64,000 nt of DNA from NCBI GenBank assembly GCA_902576045.1, contig CACGTU010000003.1:1-64000 (forward strand), written 5' to 3'. Source of the stretch: an uncultured Pelagibacteraceae bacterium. GTDB lineage: Bacteria > Pseudomonadota > Alphaproteobacteria > Pelagibacterales > Pelagibacteraceae. The translations under genes were made by a program, and so were the position numbers. Numbering within the stretch: the first letter of the stretch is position 1; each line of letters begins with the position of its first letter. Positions 8,418-17,553 of the stretch are shown here, one piece after another. Below the pieces are notes generated by a model, which ran no database searches, was not told the origin of the DNA, and worked only from the letters and a program-made list of their open reading frames with translations.

Positions 8418-9338
8418 TTTATCAAAACAATATAACAAAATACTTTTTTGAACATGCACTCTATTAGCTGCTTGTTGCCAGACATGAGATTTTTTTCCTA
8501 AGAATACTTCATTAGTAACTTCATTTCCTCTAGGTAAACAGTGAAGAAAAATTACATTTTTTTTTGCACTTTTTAATAACTTTTCATCTATTTTAAATTT
8601 TTTAAATTCTTTATTTTTTTTACTAATATTCACACGATCGTTTAGAGAAATCACTTTATCTGAAAAAATTACATCAGCATTTTTTACTGCTTTTTTTGGG
8701 TCATGAAAAATATTAATATTTCTTTTGTTCTTCTTAACCCAATCCATAACAAACTTTTTAGGTTTATAATTTTTTGGACATCCAACATTTAACTGAAAAG
8801 AAAATTTTACACTTGCAGCAATCAAACTATTTAGAACATTATTACAATCACCTATCCAAGATATATTTAGTTTTGAAATTGGTTTTTTTTTTATTTCCTC
8901 AACTGTAAAAATATCTGAGAGGATTTGTGTAGGATGAGATGATGGACTTAAGCCATTGATTACTGGAATATTTGAGTATTTACAAAATTCTTGTATTTTA
9001 TGATCACTATCTGTTCTAAGCATAAAGCCATCACCATAAGTGGATAAAATTTTAGATGTATCTGCAAGGCTCTCTCCACCTTTGCCCAAATGAATTTCTT
9101 TAGATTTTAGAGTTAATGTGCCACCACCTAATTGTTTTATAGCAAGATAAAAACTTAGTCTTGTTCTGGAACTAGGTTTTTCAAACATTTGTATTAATAA
9201 CTTTCCATGAAGAGGTTTATCTTTATCAATGTCAAGTGTATTTAAATTTTTTCTTTTATTTTTTCTTATTTTTGCATCATCTAAAATTTTTCGAAGATCT
9301 TTTGATGGTATATCTTTTATATTAATAAAATGTTTCAT
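8409..9338 (-). CDS. argF: Ornithine carbamoyltransferase
   Basis: Ornithine plus carbamoyl phosphate gives citrulline in arginine synthesis. The 309-aa protein has the carbamoyl-phosphate motif KPSSRTRLSF (55-64), the HPTQ motif and the catalytic HCLPRG motif near residue 265. The start overlaps the end of argD by 4 bp, so argD-argF is a two-gene operon. argB is separate at 40031. Confidence 0.96.
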   Translation of the reverse strand: MKHFINIKDIPSKDLRKILDDAKIRKNKRKNLNTLDIDKDKPLHGKLLIQMFEKPSSRTRLSFYLAIKQLGGGTLTLKSKEIHLGKGGESLADTSKILSTYGDGFMLRTDSDHKIQEFCKYSNIPVINGLSPSSHPTQILSDIFTVEEIKKKPISKLNISWIGDCNNVLNSLIAASVKFSFQLNVGCPKNYKPKKFVMDWVKKNKRNINIFHDPKKAVKNADVIFSDKVISLNDRVNISKKNKEFKKFKIDEKLLKSAKKNVIFLHCLPRGNEVTNEVFLGKKSHVWQQAANRVHVQKSILLYCFDKLR

Positions 9339-10513
9339 TTTTTATAATTTTTACAAACTTTTTTTATTATTTTTAAAGCAATGTTAATCTCTGATTTTTT
9401 CACATTAAGTGGAGGCAATATTCTTATTACATTTTCTGCTGCGCGTATTGTAAGCAACTTATTGTCCATTAATTGTTGTATAAATTTTGTCTGATCAAAA
9501 TTCAATTGTAAACCAATTAATAAACCTCTACCTCTTACTTCTTTAATAATTTTAGGAAATTGTTCTTTAATTTTATTTAATTCTAAATGAAAAAATTTTG
9601 ATACTTTTTTAACATTTTGTAAAAATCCTTTTTTTAAAATTTGATCAAGTACTGCATTGCCAACAGTCATTGCTAACGGATTACCACCAAATGTTGAACC
9701 ATGGGTTCCAGGAGTCATTCCTTTTGCAACTTTTTTTGTAATTAAAACTGCACCAATCGGAAACCCTCCACCGATACCTTTTGCTATAGGAACAATATCA
9801 GGTTTAACTTTCGCAGATTCAAACGCAAGAAAAGTACCCGATCTCCCAATACCACATTGAACTTCATCCAAAATAAGCAAAATACCTTTTTTGTTGCATA
9901 GTTTTCTTAACTCCTTAATACAAAAATCTGGAATAGTTTTGATGCCACCCTCTCCAAGAATTGTTTCAACCATAATAGCAGCGGTATTTTTATTTATTAA
10001 TTTCTGCAATTTTTTGTGATTCCCAAACTCAAAGTGGTCAAAACCTGGAACTTTTGGTCCAAAACCCTCTGTCATTTTTTTTGATCCACTAGCACTTATT
10101 GCTGCAATAGTTCTTCCATGAAATGAATTTTTAATACATATAATTCTATTTTTATTTGGCTTTCCAATCGAATAAAAATATCTTCTTGCAACTTTTATAG
10201 CTGCTTCAGTTGCCTCTGCACCACTATTCTGAAAGATTACAGCATCTGCAAATGTATTTTTCGTGAGTCTTTTTGCTAAATTTTCCCCTTCAGGAATTAC
10301 AAATGCATTAGATACATGCCAAAGTTTTTTGGCTTGATTTTTTAATTTTCCATACAAATATGGATTTGCGTGACCAAGAGAGTTTACAGCTATTCCCTGG
10401 ACAAAGTCTAAATACTTTTCTCCTTTTGATGAATAAAGAAAACTACCAATTCCTTTTTTGAAGTATAAATTTCTTCTTTTGTAATTATTTGCTAAAAAGC
10501 TTTTGTTCATCAA
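9335..10513 (-). CDS. argD: Acetylornithine/succinyldiaminopimelate aminotransferase
   Basis: Class III PLP aminotransferase acting on N-acetylornithine semialdehyde; in many bacteria the same enzyme also serves the succinyl-diaminopimelate step. That would fit this genome, which has dapD and dapE at 41570-43556. LDEVQCGIGRSG (215-226) holds the PLP aspartate and K245 in PIAKGIGGG is the Schiff-base lysine. It is 392 aa. A second ATG directly follows the first, so the start may be one codon later. Confidence 0.95.
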   Translation of the reverse strand: MMNKSFLANNYKRRNLYFKKGIGSFLYSSKGEKYLDFVQGIAVNSLGHANPYLYGKLKNQAKKLWHVSNAFVIPEGENLAKRLTKNTFADAVIFQNSGAEATEAAIKVARRYFYSIGKPNKNRIICIKNSFHGRTIAAISASGSKKMTEGFGPKVPGFDHFEFGNHKKLQKLINKNTAAIMVETILGEGGIKTIPDFCIKELRKLCNKKGILLILDEVQCGIGRSGTFLAFESAKVKPDIVPIAKGIGGGFPIGAVLITKKVAKGMTPGTHGSTFGGNPLAMTVGNAVLDQILKKGFLQNVKKVSKFFHLELNKIKEQFPKIIKEVRGRGLLIGLQLNFDQTKFIQQLMDNKLLTIRAAENVIRILPPLNVKKSEINIALKIIKKVCKNYKK

Positions 10514-10664
10514 TTGTTACTTTGTTCAATATTAATTTTTACAAGTCGTTATATTGCAACCATAGGTTATTATTAAATAAATTATTAACTTGTTAAAAAA
10601 ACCAAAATTTGTCTTGTCTTTTAGGTTATTTATGTTTCAACATAATGTTATATAAATAATATAA

Positions 10665-10679
10665 ACTACAAAATGTAGT
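10665..10679 (+). promoter_or_regulatory. Hairpin covering the gcrA ribosome-binding region
   Basis: ACTACA-AAA-TGTAGT is a perfect 6-bp inverted repeat with a 3-nt loop, ending 5 nt before the gcrA ATG at 10685. No other Shine-Dalgarno is visible. In RNA it would fold over the place where the ribosome binds; in DNA it could be an operator. Function is inferred only. Confidence 0.45.
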
Positions 10680-10684
10680 AAAAT

Positions 10685-11176
10685 ATGAGTTGGACAGAAG
10701 AAAAAGTTAATAAATTAAAAGAGTTATGGGGTAAGGGCCAAACTGCAAGTCAGATTGCTGAAATAATCGGGGGTATAAGCAGAAATGCAGTTATCGGTAA
10801 AGCTCATAGGCTAAATTTGTCTGCAAAAATAAAAACTAGATCAGCTATTAATTTTAACAATTCTCAAAAAGCAAATGAGAACAATTCTGTAAAGAGAGGA
10901 AGAAAAAGTAAATTTAGATCTTTACTTTTAAATAAAGATTTCGAACCAGCTAAAAATTTGCAACTTGAGGAGCTTACTGAAGATACATGCAAATATATGG
11001 AAGGGCATCCAGATGAGAAAAATTCATCTTTTTGTGGAAGAAAAACTGTTGAAAAGTTTTCGTACTGCCCACTTCATTTAATGGTTGTTTTCCAACCAAA
11101 AGGTAAAAAAGACGATGTTGTTGAAAAAGAAGATGACGTTCCGCAGTTCATAGAGAAAAAAATTAAATCAGCCTAA
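10685..11176 (+). CDS. gcrA: GcrA family cell-cycle regulator
   Basis: Alphaproteobacterial transcription factor that binds sigma70 holoenzyme and, in Caulobacter, promoters with CcrM-methylated GANTC sites. The N-terminal helix-turn-helix MSWTEEKVNKLKELWGKG continues into QIAEIIGGISRNAVIGKAHR (residues 22-41), diagnostic of GcrA. The C-terminal part has the conserved C-x-H/C pattern TCKYMEGHP, FCGRK and YCPLH. It has 163 aa. No ccrM or ctrA is in the window. It diverges from argD and its stop overlaps the convergent SHOCT gene by 4 bp. Confidence 0.93.
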   Translation: MSWTEEKVNKLKELWGKGQTASQIAEIIGGISRNAVIGKAHRLNLSAKIKTRSAINFNNSQKANENNSVKRGRKSKFRSLLLNKDFEPAKNLQLEELTEDTCKYMEGHPDEKNSSFCGRKTVEKFSYCPLHLMVVFQPKGKKDDVVEKEDDVPQFIEKKIKSA

Positions 11177-11451
11177 TTTAAAATCTTTTCTTTAGCTTTC
11201 TTAAATTCCTCGTCTGAAATTATGCCCCGCTCTTTGAGTTTATTCAAATCGTTTATTTGATCAATTAAATTTGAATTAGAATTTGGGATTTTTACATTTT
11301 GCTCGGTGTCACTTATACCTACTTTTTCATCTTCAGATTTATCTTTCATATTTTGTTTTGCCTCTATACCTCTACTAATAGCTTTGCCTGAAATTATAAT
11401 AACTGTAGCAAAAATGATAATTGCAATACCGAAAACTAGATAATTTAACAT
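11173..11451 (-). CDS. SHOCT-domain small membrane protein
   Basis: 92 aa. One N-terminal membrane helix (residues 3-25) is followed by a charged linker and a C-terminal SHOCT motif (LIDQINDLNKLKERGIISDE, then EFKKAKEKIL, 62-92). SHOCT motifs occur at the ends of many bacterial proteins and are linked to oligomerisation; no specific role is known here. Its ATG overlaps the stop of the NDUFA9-like gene (TAATG), so the two are translationally coupled. Confidence 0.8.
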   Translation of the reverse strand: MLNYLVFGIAIIIFATVIIISGKAISRGIEAKQNMKDKSEDEKVGISDTEQNVKIPNSNSNLIDQINDLNKLKERGIISDEEFKKAKEKILN

Positions 11452-12413
11452 TAGGTGGTCTCTTGATTGTTTTTTCTAGTGTATTGACCACCAGATCTCC
11501 AATTATAACTGTATTTTTCAATCTCATCTTCAAACTTTTTGTTTGCATTAAATCCAAGATCAAAATTAGTTTTATACTTTTTTGAAGGAATATTGTCATA
11601 TTTCAATAATATTAATTGATCAGAGGTTAACAATGGTTTTGGCATAAGGCCTAAAAAAACTGCTGTCATTTTTGCAATTGGAAGAGGCATTGGTATAAGT
11701 AAACGTTTTTTTTTTATAGATTTTAATATTTTTTTTAAAATTTCTTTAAATGATAACACCTCGGGACCGATACATTCTATTGTTTCATTTTTAATTTCTT
11801 TTGAAATCATTTGGTATATTATTTCAGCCAGATCTGAAACATGTATCGGAACAAATTTTGTTTCACCATTGTAATATAAGGGCATAATTGGTAATTTAGA
11901 TAACAAAGACATAAAGTTAGTTGTAAAATTATCATCAATTCCATAAACAATTGAAGGTTTAAGAATTAAAGAATTTTTAAAATTTTTTTTAACATTGTTT
12001 TCACCATCAAGTTTACTTTTTGCATAAACACTATTTGAGGCGTTTTCTACTCCCAAAGCTGAGATATGAACGAATTGATCAATTTTTTTTTCTTTAGCAA
12101 TTTTAGATAGAATATTTGGTAATACCGAGTGTATCTTATTAAATTGGCCTTTGTTTTTTTCATACAAAATACCAACAAGATTAATACACACTGAGCAGCT
12201 GTTAAACAAATCCTTAATTTTTCTCTCATCAAGACTCTGTAATTCTACCAATTCTAAATACCCAGGATTGGCTTGGGTTTTCAATTGAAAGCCTTTCTGA
12301 TGAATATTTCTTGTAACAGCTACTACTTTGTAGTTATTTTTGGTAAGTTTCCTAATAAGATTTCGCCCAATATTTCCTGTGGCGCCAAAAACTAGAATTT
12401 CTTTAGGTTTCAT
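11451..12413 (-). CDS. NDUFA9-like NAD(P)-binding protein, extended SDR family
   Basis: 320 aa. Rossmann motif VFGATGNIGRNLIRKL (residues 8-23), HISALGVENASNSVYAKSK with the SDR YxxxK (about 126-142) and a mostly hydrophobic C-terminal part follow the atypical SDR fold of mitochondrial complex I subunit NDUFA9 and its alphaproteobacterial homologues. In bacteria these are often annotated complex I NDUFA9 family proteins, with a possible role in respiratory complex assembly or quinone metabolism. No nuo genes are in the window. Coupled to the downstream SHOCT gene. Confidence 0.83.
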   Translation of the reverse strand: MKPKEILVFGATGNIGRNLIRKLTKNNYKVVAVTRNIHQKGFQLKTQANPGYLELVELQSLDERKIKDLFNSCSVCINLVGILYEKNKGQFNKIHSVLPNILSKIAKEKKIDQFVHISALGVENASNSVYAKSKLDGENNVKKNFKNSLILKPSIVYGIDDNFTTNFMSLLSKLPIMPLYYNGETKFVPIHVSDLAEIIYQMISKEIKNETIECIGPEVLSFKEILKKILKSIKKKRLLIPMPLPIAKMTAVFLGLMPKPLLTSDQLILLKYDNIPSKKYKTNFDLGFNANKKFEDEIEKYSYNWRSGGQYTRKNNQETT

Positions 12414-12430
12414 ATATATACTTTTCTAAA

Positions 12431-13042
12431 ATGAATGTTGATATTAAATTACATAAGTTAGATTTACCAGATGATTTAGCTTTTAGTGACAAAATTGCAA
12501 TCGATTGTGAGTTCATGGGACTTAATGTTGAGAGGGATAGATTATGTTTAGTTCAAATCTCAAGTGGAAATAATGATGCCCATATCGTTCAGCTGGATAA
12601 AGAAAATTATAATGCACCAAATTTAAAAAGAGTTTTAAATGATAAAAGCATAAATAAAATTTTTCATTTTGCTAGGGCAGATTTACTGTTTATAAAAAAA
12701 TATTTAAAAGTAAATGTTGAAAATGTAAATTGTTCTAAGATAGCATCAAAATTAGCTAGAACATTTTCTGAAAAACATGGGCTAAAAGATCTTATAAAAG
12801 AGTTTATTGGAGTAGATGTAAGCAAACAATTACAAACATCTGATTTTGGAGGGGAGATCTCAGACAAACAACTTAAATATTGTGCTAATGATGTTATATA
12901 CTTACACAAGATTTTTGAAGGGCTAGAAAAAATACTAATACGAGAAAAAAGAATAGATTTATATAGAAACACAATAAAATTTATATCAACTAGGGTTGAT
13001 CTAGATCTTGCATCATTCAAGGACGATATCTGGTCTCATTAA
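12431..13042 (+). CDS. RNase D-like 3'-5' exonuclease
   Basis: DEDDy exonuclease domain without the HRDC tail of E. coli RNase D, hence 203 aa. Exo I is AIDCEFMG (D25, E27), exo II includes FHFARADLLF, and exo III is KYCANDVIYLH with Tyr and Asp. It probably trims structured RNA 3' ends. It begins a plus-strand run into kdsD, lptC and lptB, an order found in many alphaproteobacteria. Its stop directly abuts the kdsD ATG. Confidence 0.9.
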   Translation: MNVDIKLHKLDLPDDLAFSDKIAIDCEFMGLNVERDRLCLVQISSGNNDAHIVQLDKENYNAPNLKRVLNDKSINKIFHFARADLLFIKKYLKVNVENVNCSKIASKLARTFSEKHGLKDLIKEFIGVDVSKQLQTSDFGGEISDKQLKYCANDVIYLHKIFEGLEKILIREKRIDLYRNTIKFISTRVDLDLASFKDDIWSH

Positions 13043-14020
13043 ATGAATAAAACTAAATATAGAAAAATTGCTAAAGAAGTAATTCAAAACGAAATAGAAG
13101 GTTTAAAAAAATTAAAATCGTCAATTGGATTTTCTTTTGAACAAATAATCAAAACAATATTAAATTGTAAAAGTGGAAAAGTAATTGTTTCTGGAGTTGG
13201 AAAAAGTGGAATTATAAGCAAAAAATGGGCTGCAACTTTTTCATCTACTGGAACACCATCATTTTTTATGGACGCCTCAAATGCATCTCATGGTGACATG
13301 GGTCAAATAAATTCGAATGACGTGGTAATATTGATTAGCTTAAGTGGGTCATCTAATGAATTGAGAAATATCATTCAATTTTGTTCAAGAAACAGAAGCA
13401 TAAAACTAATTGGGATTACCTCAAATAAACAATCAATATTATATAAAAATTCAGACATTAAAGTTTTAATTCCAAATGTTAAAGAGGCGGGACCAGGGAA
13501 CTTTGTGCCAACTTCAAGTACCACAAATCAACTTGCCCTTGGTGATGCAATAGCAATTACATGCATGGTCTCAAAAAAATTTGGTAAATTAGATTTTAAA
13601 AAATACCATCCTTCAGGATCATTGGGTACAAAATTAAAAACTGTTGAAGATATTATGCTAACAGGAAATAAGATTCCTTTTGTTAAACATGATATCACAA
13701 TGAAAAATGCTCTAAATATTATTTCTAAAAAAGGATTAGGTGTTTTACTTGTCAGAAAAAATAATTTCACAACTGGTATTATAACTGATGGTGACATTAA
13801 AAGAATAAGCCAAAAAAATTTTGATTTTCAAAAAGTAAAAATTAGTTCTGTTATGAAAAAGAATCCAATAAGCATAGAAAAAGATGCTCTTGCCGCAAAA
13901 GCCTTGGAAATAATGAATACTAACCGTATTACGAGTTTATGCGTTCATAATAGAAAACAAAAAAATATAACGATTGGAATTATACATATTCATAACATTC
14001 TTAACGCAAATATAAGTTAG
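13043..14020 (+). CDS. kdsD: D-arabinose 5-phosphate isomerase
   Basis: Ribulose 5-phosphate to arabinose 5-phosphate, the first step to KDO. The 325-aa protein has an N-terminal SIS sugar-isomerase domain (VIVSGVGKSGIISKKWAATF, about 48-67; SLSGSSNELRNI, about 107-118). Two CBS motifs follow (about 205-325), as in KpsF/GutQ/KdsD. It feeds CMP-KDO made by kdsB at 7030 and sits beside the LPS transport genes lptC and lptB. Confidence 0.93.
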   Translation: MNKTKYRKIAKEVIQNEIEGLKKLKSSIGFSFEQIIKTILNCKSGKVIVSGVGKSGIISKKWAATFSSTGTPSFFMDASNASHGDMGQINSNDVVILISLSGSSNELRNIIQFCSRNRSIKLIGITSNKQSILYKNSDIKVLIPNVKEAGPGNFVPTSSTTNQLALGDAIAITCMVSKKFGKLDFKKYHPSGSLGTKLKTVEDIMLTGNKIPFVKHDITMKNALNIISKKGLGVLLVRKNNFTTGIITDGDIKRISQKNFDFQKVKISSVMKKNPISIEKDALAAKALEIMNTNRITSLCVHNRKQKNITIGIIHIHNILNANIS

Positions 14021-14782
14021 ATGTCATCAAAGTCAGCAATTCAGTTAATTATTTTAATAATTATCTTTATTATTCTTGGGGGTGTTTATCTAAAATATTT
14101 TTCAAAAGAAAAAATTATTGTTGATCAAACTCTTCAGCAAACTGGGAAAAAAATAAATATAAATTCGCAAAATAATAATAAAAATAAAGACGAAAGTGAA
14201 AGTGCTAATTCCGCTAATAAAGATAAATCAAAAAAAGAAAAAAATATTGAAAACAATAAAACAGATTTAGAAGAAAAAAGTGTAAAAAAGAATGAAAAAA
14301 AAAATAAAGCGCCAAATACGAATAAAAAAAAAGATAACGAAATCCCAAATATTGTAAAAGATGTTGAGTACTTAACTACCGATAAAAATGGTAATAAATA
14401 TAAAATTCTAGCAACGTCTGGTAGAACTAATCAAGACAATAAAAACATATTAGATCTTGATAATGTGAGTGGTGAGATTACCTCTAATCAAAGATCAACT
14501 ATTTATATTGTGTCAGACTTTGCTGAATATAACTCATCAACTTTAGGATCAAAATTTTATAAAAATGTGGTGATAAATTACGAGGACAAACAGATAACTT
14601 GTGAAAATTTTGATATAAATATGGATACAAATATTGCAATAGCTTATAATAATGTTCTAGTAACCGATGCTAAATCAAGTATGAAAGCAGGAAAAATAAC
14701 TTTAAATATAGAAACAAAAGAAATAGATATAAATCCTGATAGAAGTGGAAAAAGTAAAGTGCAAATAAATACTAAACAATAA
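14021..14782 (+). CDS. lptC: LPS export protein LptC-like
   Basis: Single-pass inner membrane protein thought to pass LPS from LptB2FG to the periplasmic bridge. A membrane helix spans residues 7-27. A very K/N/E-rich low-complexity linker (about 38-112) precedes a C-terminal beta-rich domain (about 113-253) with the alternating strand pattern of LptC (KYKILATSGRTNQDNKNILD, ITCENFDINMDTNIAIAYNN). Position between kdsD and lptB supports the call. It is longer than usual (253 against about 190 aa) because of the linker. A separate lptA, often found here, is absent. Confidence 0.8.
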   Translation: MSSKSAIQLIILIIIFIILGGVYLKYFSKEKIIVDQTLQQTGKKININSQNNNKNKDESESANSANKDKSKKEKNIENNKTDLEEKSVKKNEKKNKAPNTNKKKDNEIPNIVKDVEYLTTDKNGNKYKILATSGRTNQDNKNILDLDNVSGEITSNQRSTIYIVSDFAEYNSSTLGSKFYKNVVINYEDKQITCENFDINMDTNIAIAYNNVLVTDAKSSMKAGKITLNIETKEIDINPDRSGKSKVQINTKQ

Positions 14783-15558
14783 TGGCAGTTATTAAAAAAT
14801 TTAGAATCAAAAGCTTTAAGGAACAAGAAACACTTGTTGAGTTAAATAAAGTCTCAATGTTTTACAACAAAAGACAAATATTAAATGATCTTAATTTAAA
14901 GATTAATAGAAATGAAGTATTAGGAATGCTTGGTCCAAATGGTGTTGGTAAATCTACTATATTCCATATTATCACAGGATTAAAAGATCCTAGTTATGGA
15001 AAAGTTTTGATTAATAATGTTGATTGTACAAATATTCCAATTTACGAAAGAGCCACTAGATTTAAACTTGGATATGTTCCACAATATGGTGGCTTTATTC
15101 AGGATTTAAATCTTTTTGAAAATTTAAAACTTGTTGCTGAAATTCATATAAAAGAAAAAGATCTTAGACAAACAAAGATTGAGAAAATTGTTTCTCAGTT
15201 TGAGTTTGACTCGCTTTTAAAAATTAAAGCAAAACATTTATCAGGAGGTCAAAAGAAAAAATTAGTTATTGCAATGGCTCTAATAAATGATCCAAATATT
15301 TTACTTCTAGATGAACCTTTTGCAGCATTGGATATATTGACAATAAAAATGTTACAGGAGATAATTGTAAATTTACAATCAATGGAAAGAATAACTGTAG
15401 TGGTATGTGACCACCAGGCAAGAGATCTTTTAAGCTGTGTTGATAGAGCAATTGTGTTATCAAATGGAAAAATTATTGCATCTGGAAGTCCTAATGAAAT
15501 AATCAATGATACAAATGCAAGATCAGCTTATTTTGGTGATGAATTTAAAATAAATTAA
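14782..15558 (+). CDS. lptB: LPS export ABC transporter ATP-binding protein
   Basis: Cytoplasmic ATPase of the LptB2FG lipopolysaccharide extractor. Walker A GPNGVGKST (51-59), signature LSGGQKKKL (153-161) and Walker B ILLLDEPFAALD (173-184) are intact. It has 258 aa, with a roughly 15-residue N-terminal extension relative to E. coli LptB. Its start overlaps the lptC stop by one base. lptF/lptG are not in the window. Confidence 0.92.
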   Translation: MAVIKKFRIKSFKEQETLVELNKVSMFYNKRQILNDLNLKINRNEVLGMLGPNGVGKSTIFHIITGLKDPSYGKVLINNVDCTNIPIYERATRFKLGYVPQYGGFIQDLNLFENLKLVAEIHIKEKDLRQTKIEKIVSQFEFDSLLKIKAKHLSGGQKKKLVIAMALINDPNILLLDEPFAALDILTIKMLQEIIVNLQSMERITVVVCDHQARDLLSCVDRAIVLSNGKIIASGSPNEIINDTNARSAYFGDEFKIN

Positions 15559-15565
15559 TTCATAA

Positions 15566-16891
15566 ATGCCAAATCAGATAAAAATATTTAATACAATTAA
15601 ACCATTTAATAAAACGATAGAAGTAACATCGGATAAAAGTTTATCAATAAGAGCAATTTTATTAGCGAGCCAAGCAATTGGTGTTTCTACAATATCAAAT
15701 CTACTGGAGTCTGAAGATGTATTAAATGCAATTAGATCCATAAAAAAACTTGGAATAAAATGTAAGAAAATAGGTAATCAATATAAAATTCTCGGATATG
15801 GGTTAAATGGCTTTGAGATAAAAAAAAATACAATAATTGATGCAGGAAATTCAGGAACATTTGCACGGTTAATATTAGGTTTGTTAGTTAAATCAGAAAA
15901 CACTGTAAAAATTATTGGAGATAAAAGTCTATCAAAGAGGGATTTTTCAAGAGTTACAGAACCACTAAAAAAATTTGGAACAAATATAAAATCAAAAAAA
16001 AACTCATTACCAGTTGAAATATTAGGTACTGACTTTTTAAGACCAATTAATTATTTTGAAACAAGAGGTAGCGCACAATGCAAAAGTGCTATAATGCTTG
16101 CAGCTTTAAACACGCCTGGAACAACTATTATTAAGGCAAAGAAATCAAGAAATCATACTGAGCTTTTATTAAAATATTTAAAATTACCTATTAAAATAAA
16201 ATCAAATAAAGATTTTGATTTTATAGAAGTTACTGGACTTAAACAATTTAATGCTTTTAATTATGTAGTTCCAGGGGATATTAGTTCAAGTGCTTTCTTT
16301 ATAGTTTTAACAGCTCTTTCAAAAAATTCTAAAATTAGAATTAAAAATATAAATATTAATAAAAGTCGAACTGGAATAATTACAATTTTAAAAAGAATGA
16401 ATTGTAAAATTAGTTTAAAGAATAAAAAAATATACAAAGGCGAAGAAACTTCAGACATAGTGGTTGAAAGTTCAAAAAATATTAAAGGTTTCAGTTGCCC
16501 TTCATCTTTAAATAGTGCAGCAATAGATGAATTCTTGGTAATTTTTTTAATAGCGGCAAAAGCAAAAGGTACATCTAGTTTTAAAAATTTAGGAGAGTTA
16601 AATAAAAAAGAAAGTCCAAGATTAGATATTGCTGTAAGTTTTCTAAAGAATATTGGAGTTAAAGTTAAAAGAAACAAGAATAATATAAAAATATTTGGCA
16701 ATCCAAATCTTGAGCTTACAAAAAATATTTATATTAAAAATTATTTAAAAGATCATAGAGTTTTTATGATGTCATGTATCGCTGCATTATCCTTCGGTGG
16801 TAAATGGAAAATAAACGACAAAGATTCGATTAATACATCATTTCCAATATTTCTTAAAATTTTAAAAGATTTAGGAGCAAAAATAAATTGA
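15566..16891 (+). CDS. aroA: 3-phosphoshikimate 1-carboxyvinyltransferase (EPSP synthase)
   Basis: Sixth step of the shikimate pathway. The 441-aa protein shows the two-domain EPSP fold: the substrate motif SDKSLSIRAILLAS (23-36), DAGNSGTFARLILG (about 92-105) and DKSLSKRDFSRVTEPLKKFG. The C-terminal region has NSAAIDEFLVIFLIAA (the PTIPDE-equivalent is degenerate). aroK and aroB are at 49141-50746. Its stop overlaps the TTG start of cmk, and the aroA-cmk-rpsA order is standard. Confidence 0.94.
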   Translation: MPNQIKIFNTIKPFNKTIEVTSDKSLSIRAILLASQAIGVSTISNLLESEDVLNAIRSIKKLGIKCKKIGNQYKILGYGLNGFEIKKNTIIDAGNSGTFARLILGLLVKSENTVKIIGDKSLSKRDFSRVTEPLKKFGTNIKSKKNSLPVEILGTDFLRPINYFETRGSAQCKSAIMLAALNTPGTTIIKAKKSRNHTELLLKYLKLPIKIKSNKDFDFIEVTGLKQFNAFNYVVPGDISSSAFFIVLTALSKNSKIRIKNININKSRTGIITILKRMNCKISLKNKKIYKGEETSDIVVESSKNIKGFSCPSSLNSAAIDEFLVIFLIAAKAKGTSSFKNLGELNKKESPRLDIAVSFLKNIGVKVKRNKNNIKIFGNPNLELTKNIYIKNYLKDHRVFMMSCIAALSFGGKWKINDKDSINTSFPIFLKILKDLGAKIN

Positions 16892-17553
16892 GAAAAATTA
16901 AAAAAAAAATTGAATTTAAAATTGCTGCGGATGGAAGTAGCGCTTCAGGAAAAACAACTGGTGGTAAACTAATTGCAAAAAAATTAAAGATGAAATTTCT
17001 TTCAAGTGGTACTCTGTATAGATTTTGCGCCCTTAAAACTTTGGAAAATAAAAATACATACAATGAAAAATTTATTAACAAAATTGCTAATTCAATTACT
17101 TTAAAAAAATTACAAAGTAAAAAACTCTATAGCCCTGAGGTAGCAAAATTGTCATCAATAATTGCAAAAAAACCTTATGTCAGAAAAGCTCTAAAAGGAT
17201 TTCAAATAAATTTTATTAAAAAATCTAAATTAGTGGTTGTTGAAGGAAGAGATATAGGTTCAAAAATATTGCCAAATGCTGACCTAAAACTTTTCTTTAC
17301 TTGTTCTACAAAAGAAAAAGCAAAAAGAAGACTTAAGGAGTTTAAAAATATAAATAAAAATGTATCATTAAAAAAAGTTGAAAAAGCCTTGATTCAAAGG
17401 GATAAAGAAGACACTAAAAGAAAAATAAGTCCCTTGATTATGACCAAAAATGCTGTATTAGTCGACACCACTAAATTAACAATTAAGCAAATGGAGGCAA
17501 AACTTATAAATTTAGTAAAAAACTCGATTAAAAAAAAATATGGAAATCTATAA
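16888..17553 (+). CDS. cmk: Cytidylate kinase
   Basis: CMP/dCMP kinase, 221 aa. P-loop DGSSASGKTTGGK (residues 15-27; the usual GPSGSGKST is altered but Gly-Lys-Thr is kept). SSGTLYRFCALK binds the nucleotide, VVVEGRDIGSKILPNADLK (about 112-130) is diagnostic of Cmk, and the lid region KRRLKEF follows. The TTG start overlaps the aroA stop. Its end overlaps the rpsA start by 14 bp. Confidence 0.93.
   Translation: MRKIKKKIEFKIAADGSSASGKTTGGKLIAKKLKMKFLSSGTLYRFCALKTLENKNTYNEKFINKIANSITLKKLQSKKLYSPEVAKLSSIIAKKPYVRKALKGFQINFIKKSKLVVVEGRDIGSKILPNADLKLFFTCSTKEKAKRRLKEFKNINKNVSLKKVEKALIQRDKEDTKRKISPLIMTKNAVLVDTTKLTIKQMEAKLINLVKNSIKKKYGNL

Noticed and set aside
12664..13020. 118-aa minus-strand frame opposite the RNase D-like gene
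   Set aside because: Shadow of a gene with intact catalytic motifs.
16261..16701. 146-aa minus-strand frame opposite aroA
   Set aside because: Shadow frame of a certain gene, composed mainly of F, L, I and K from AT-rich complement.
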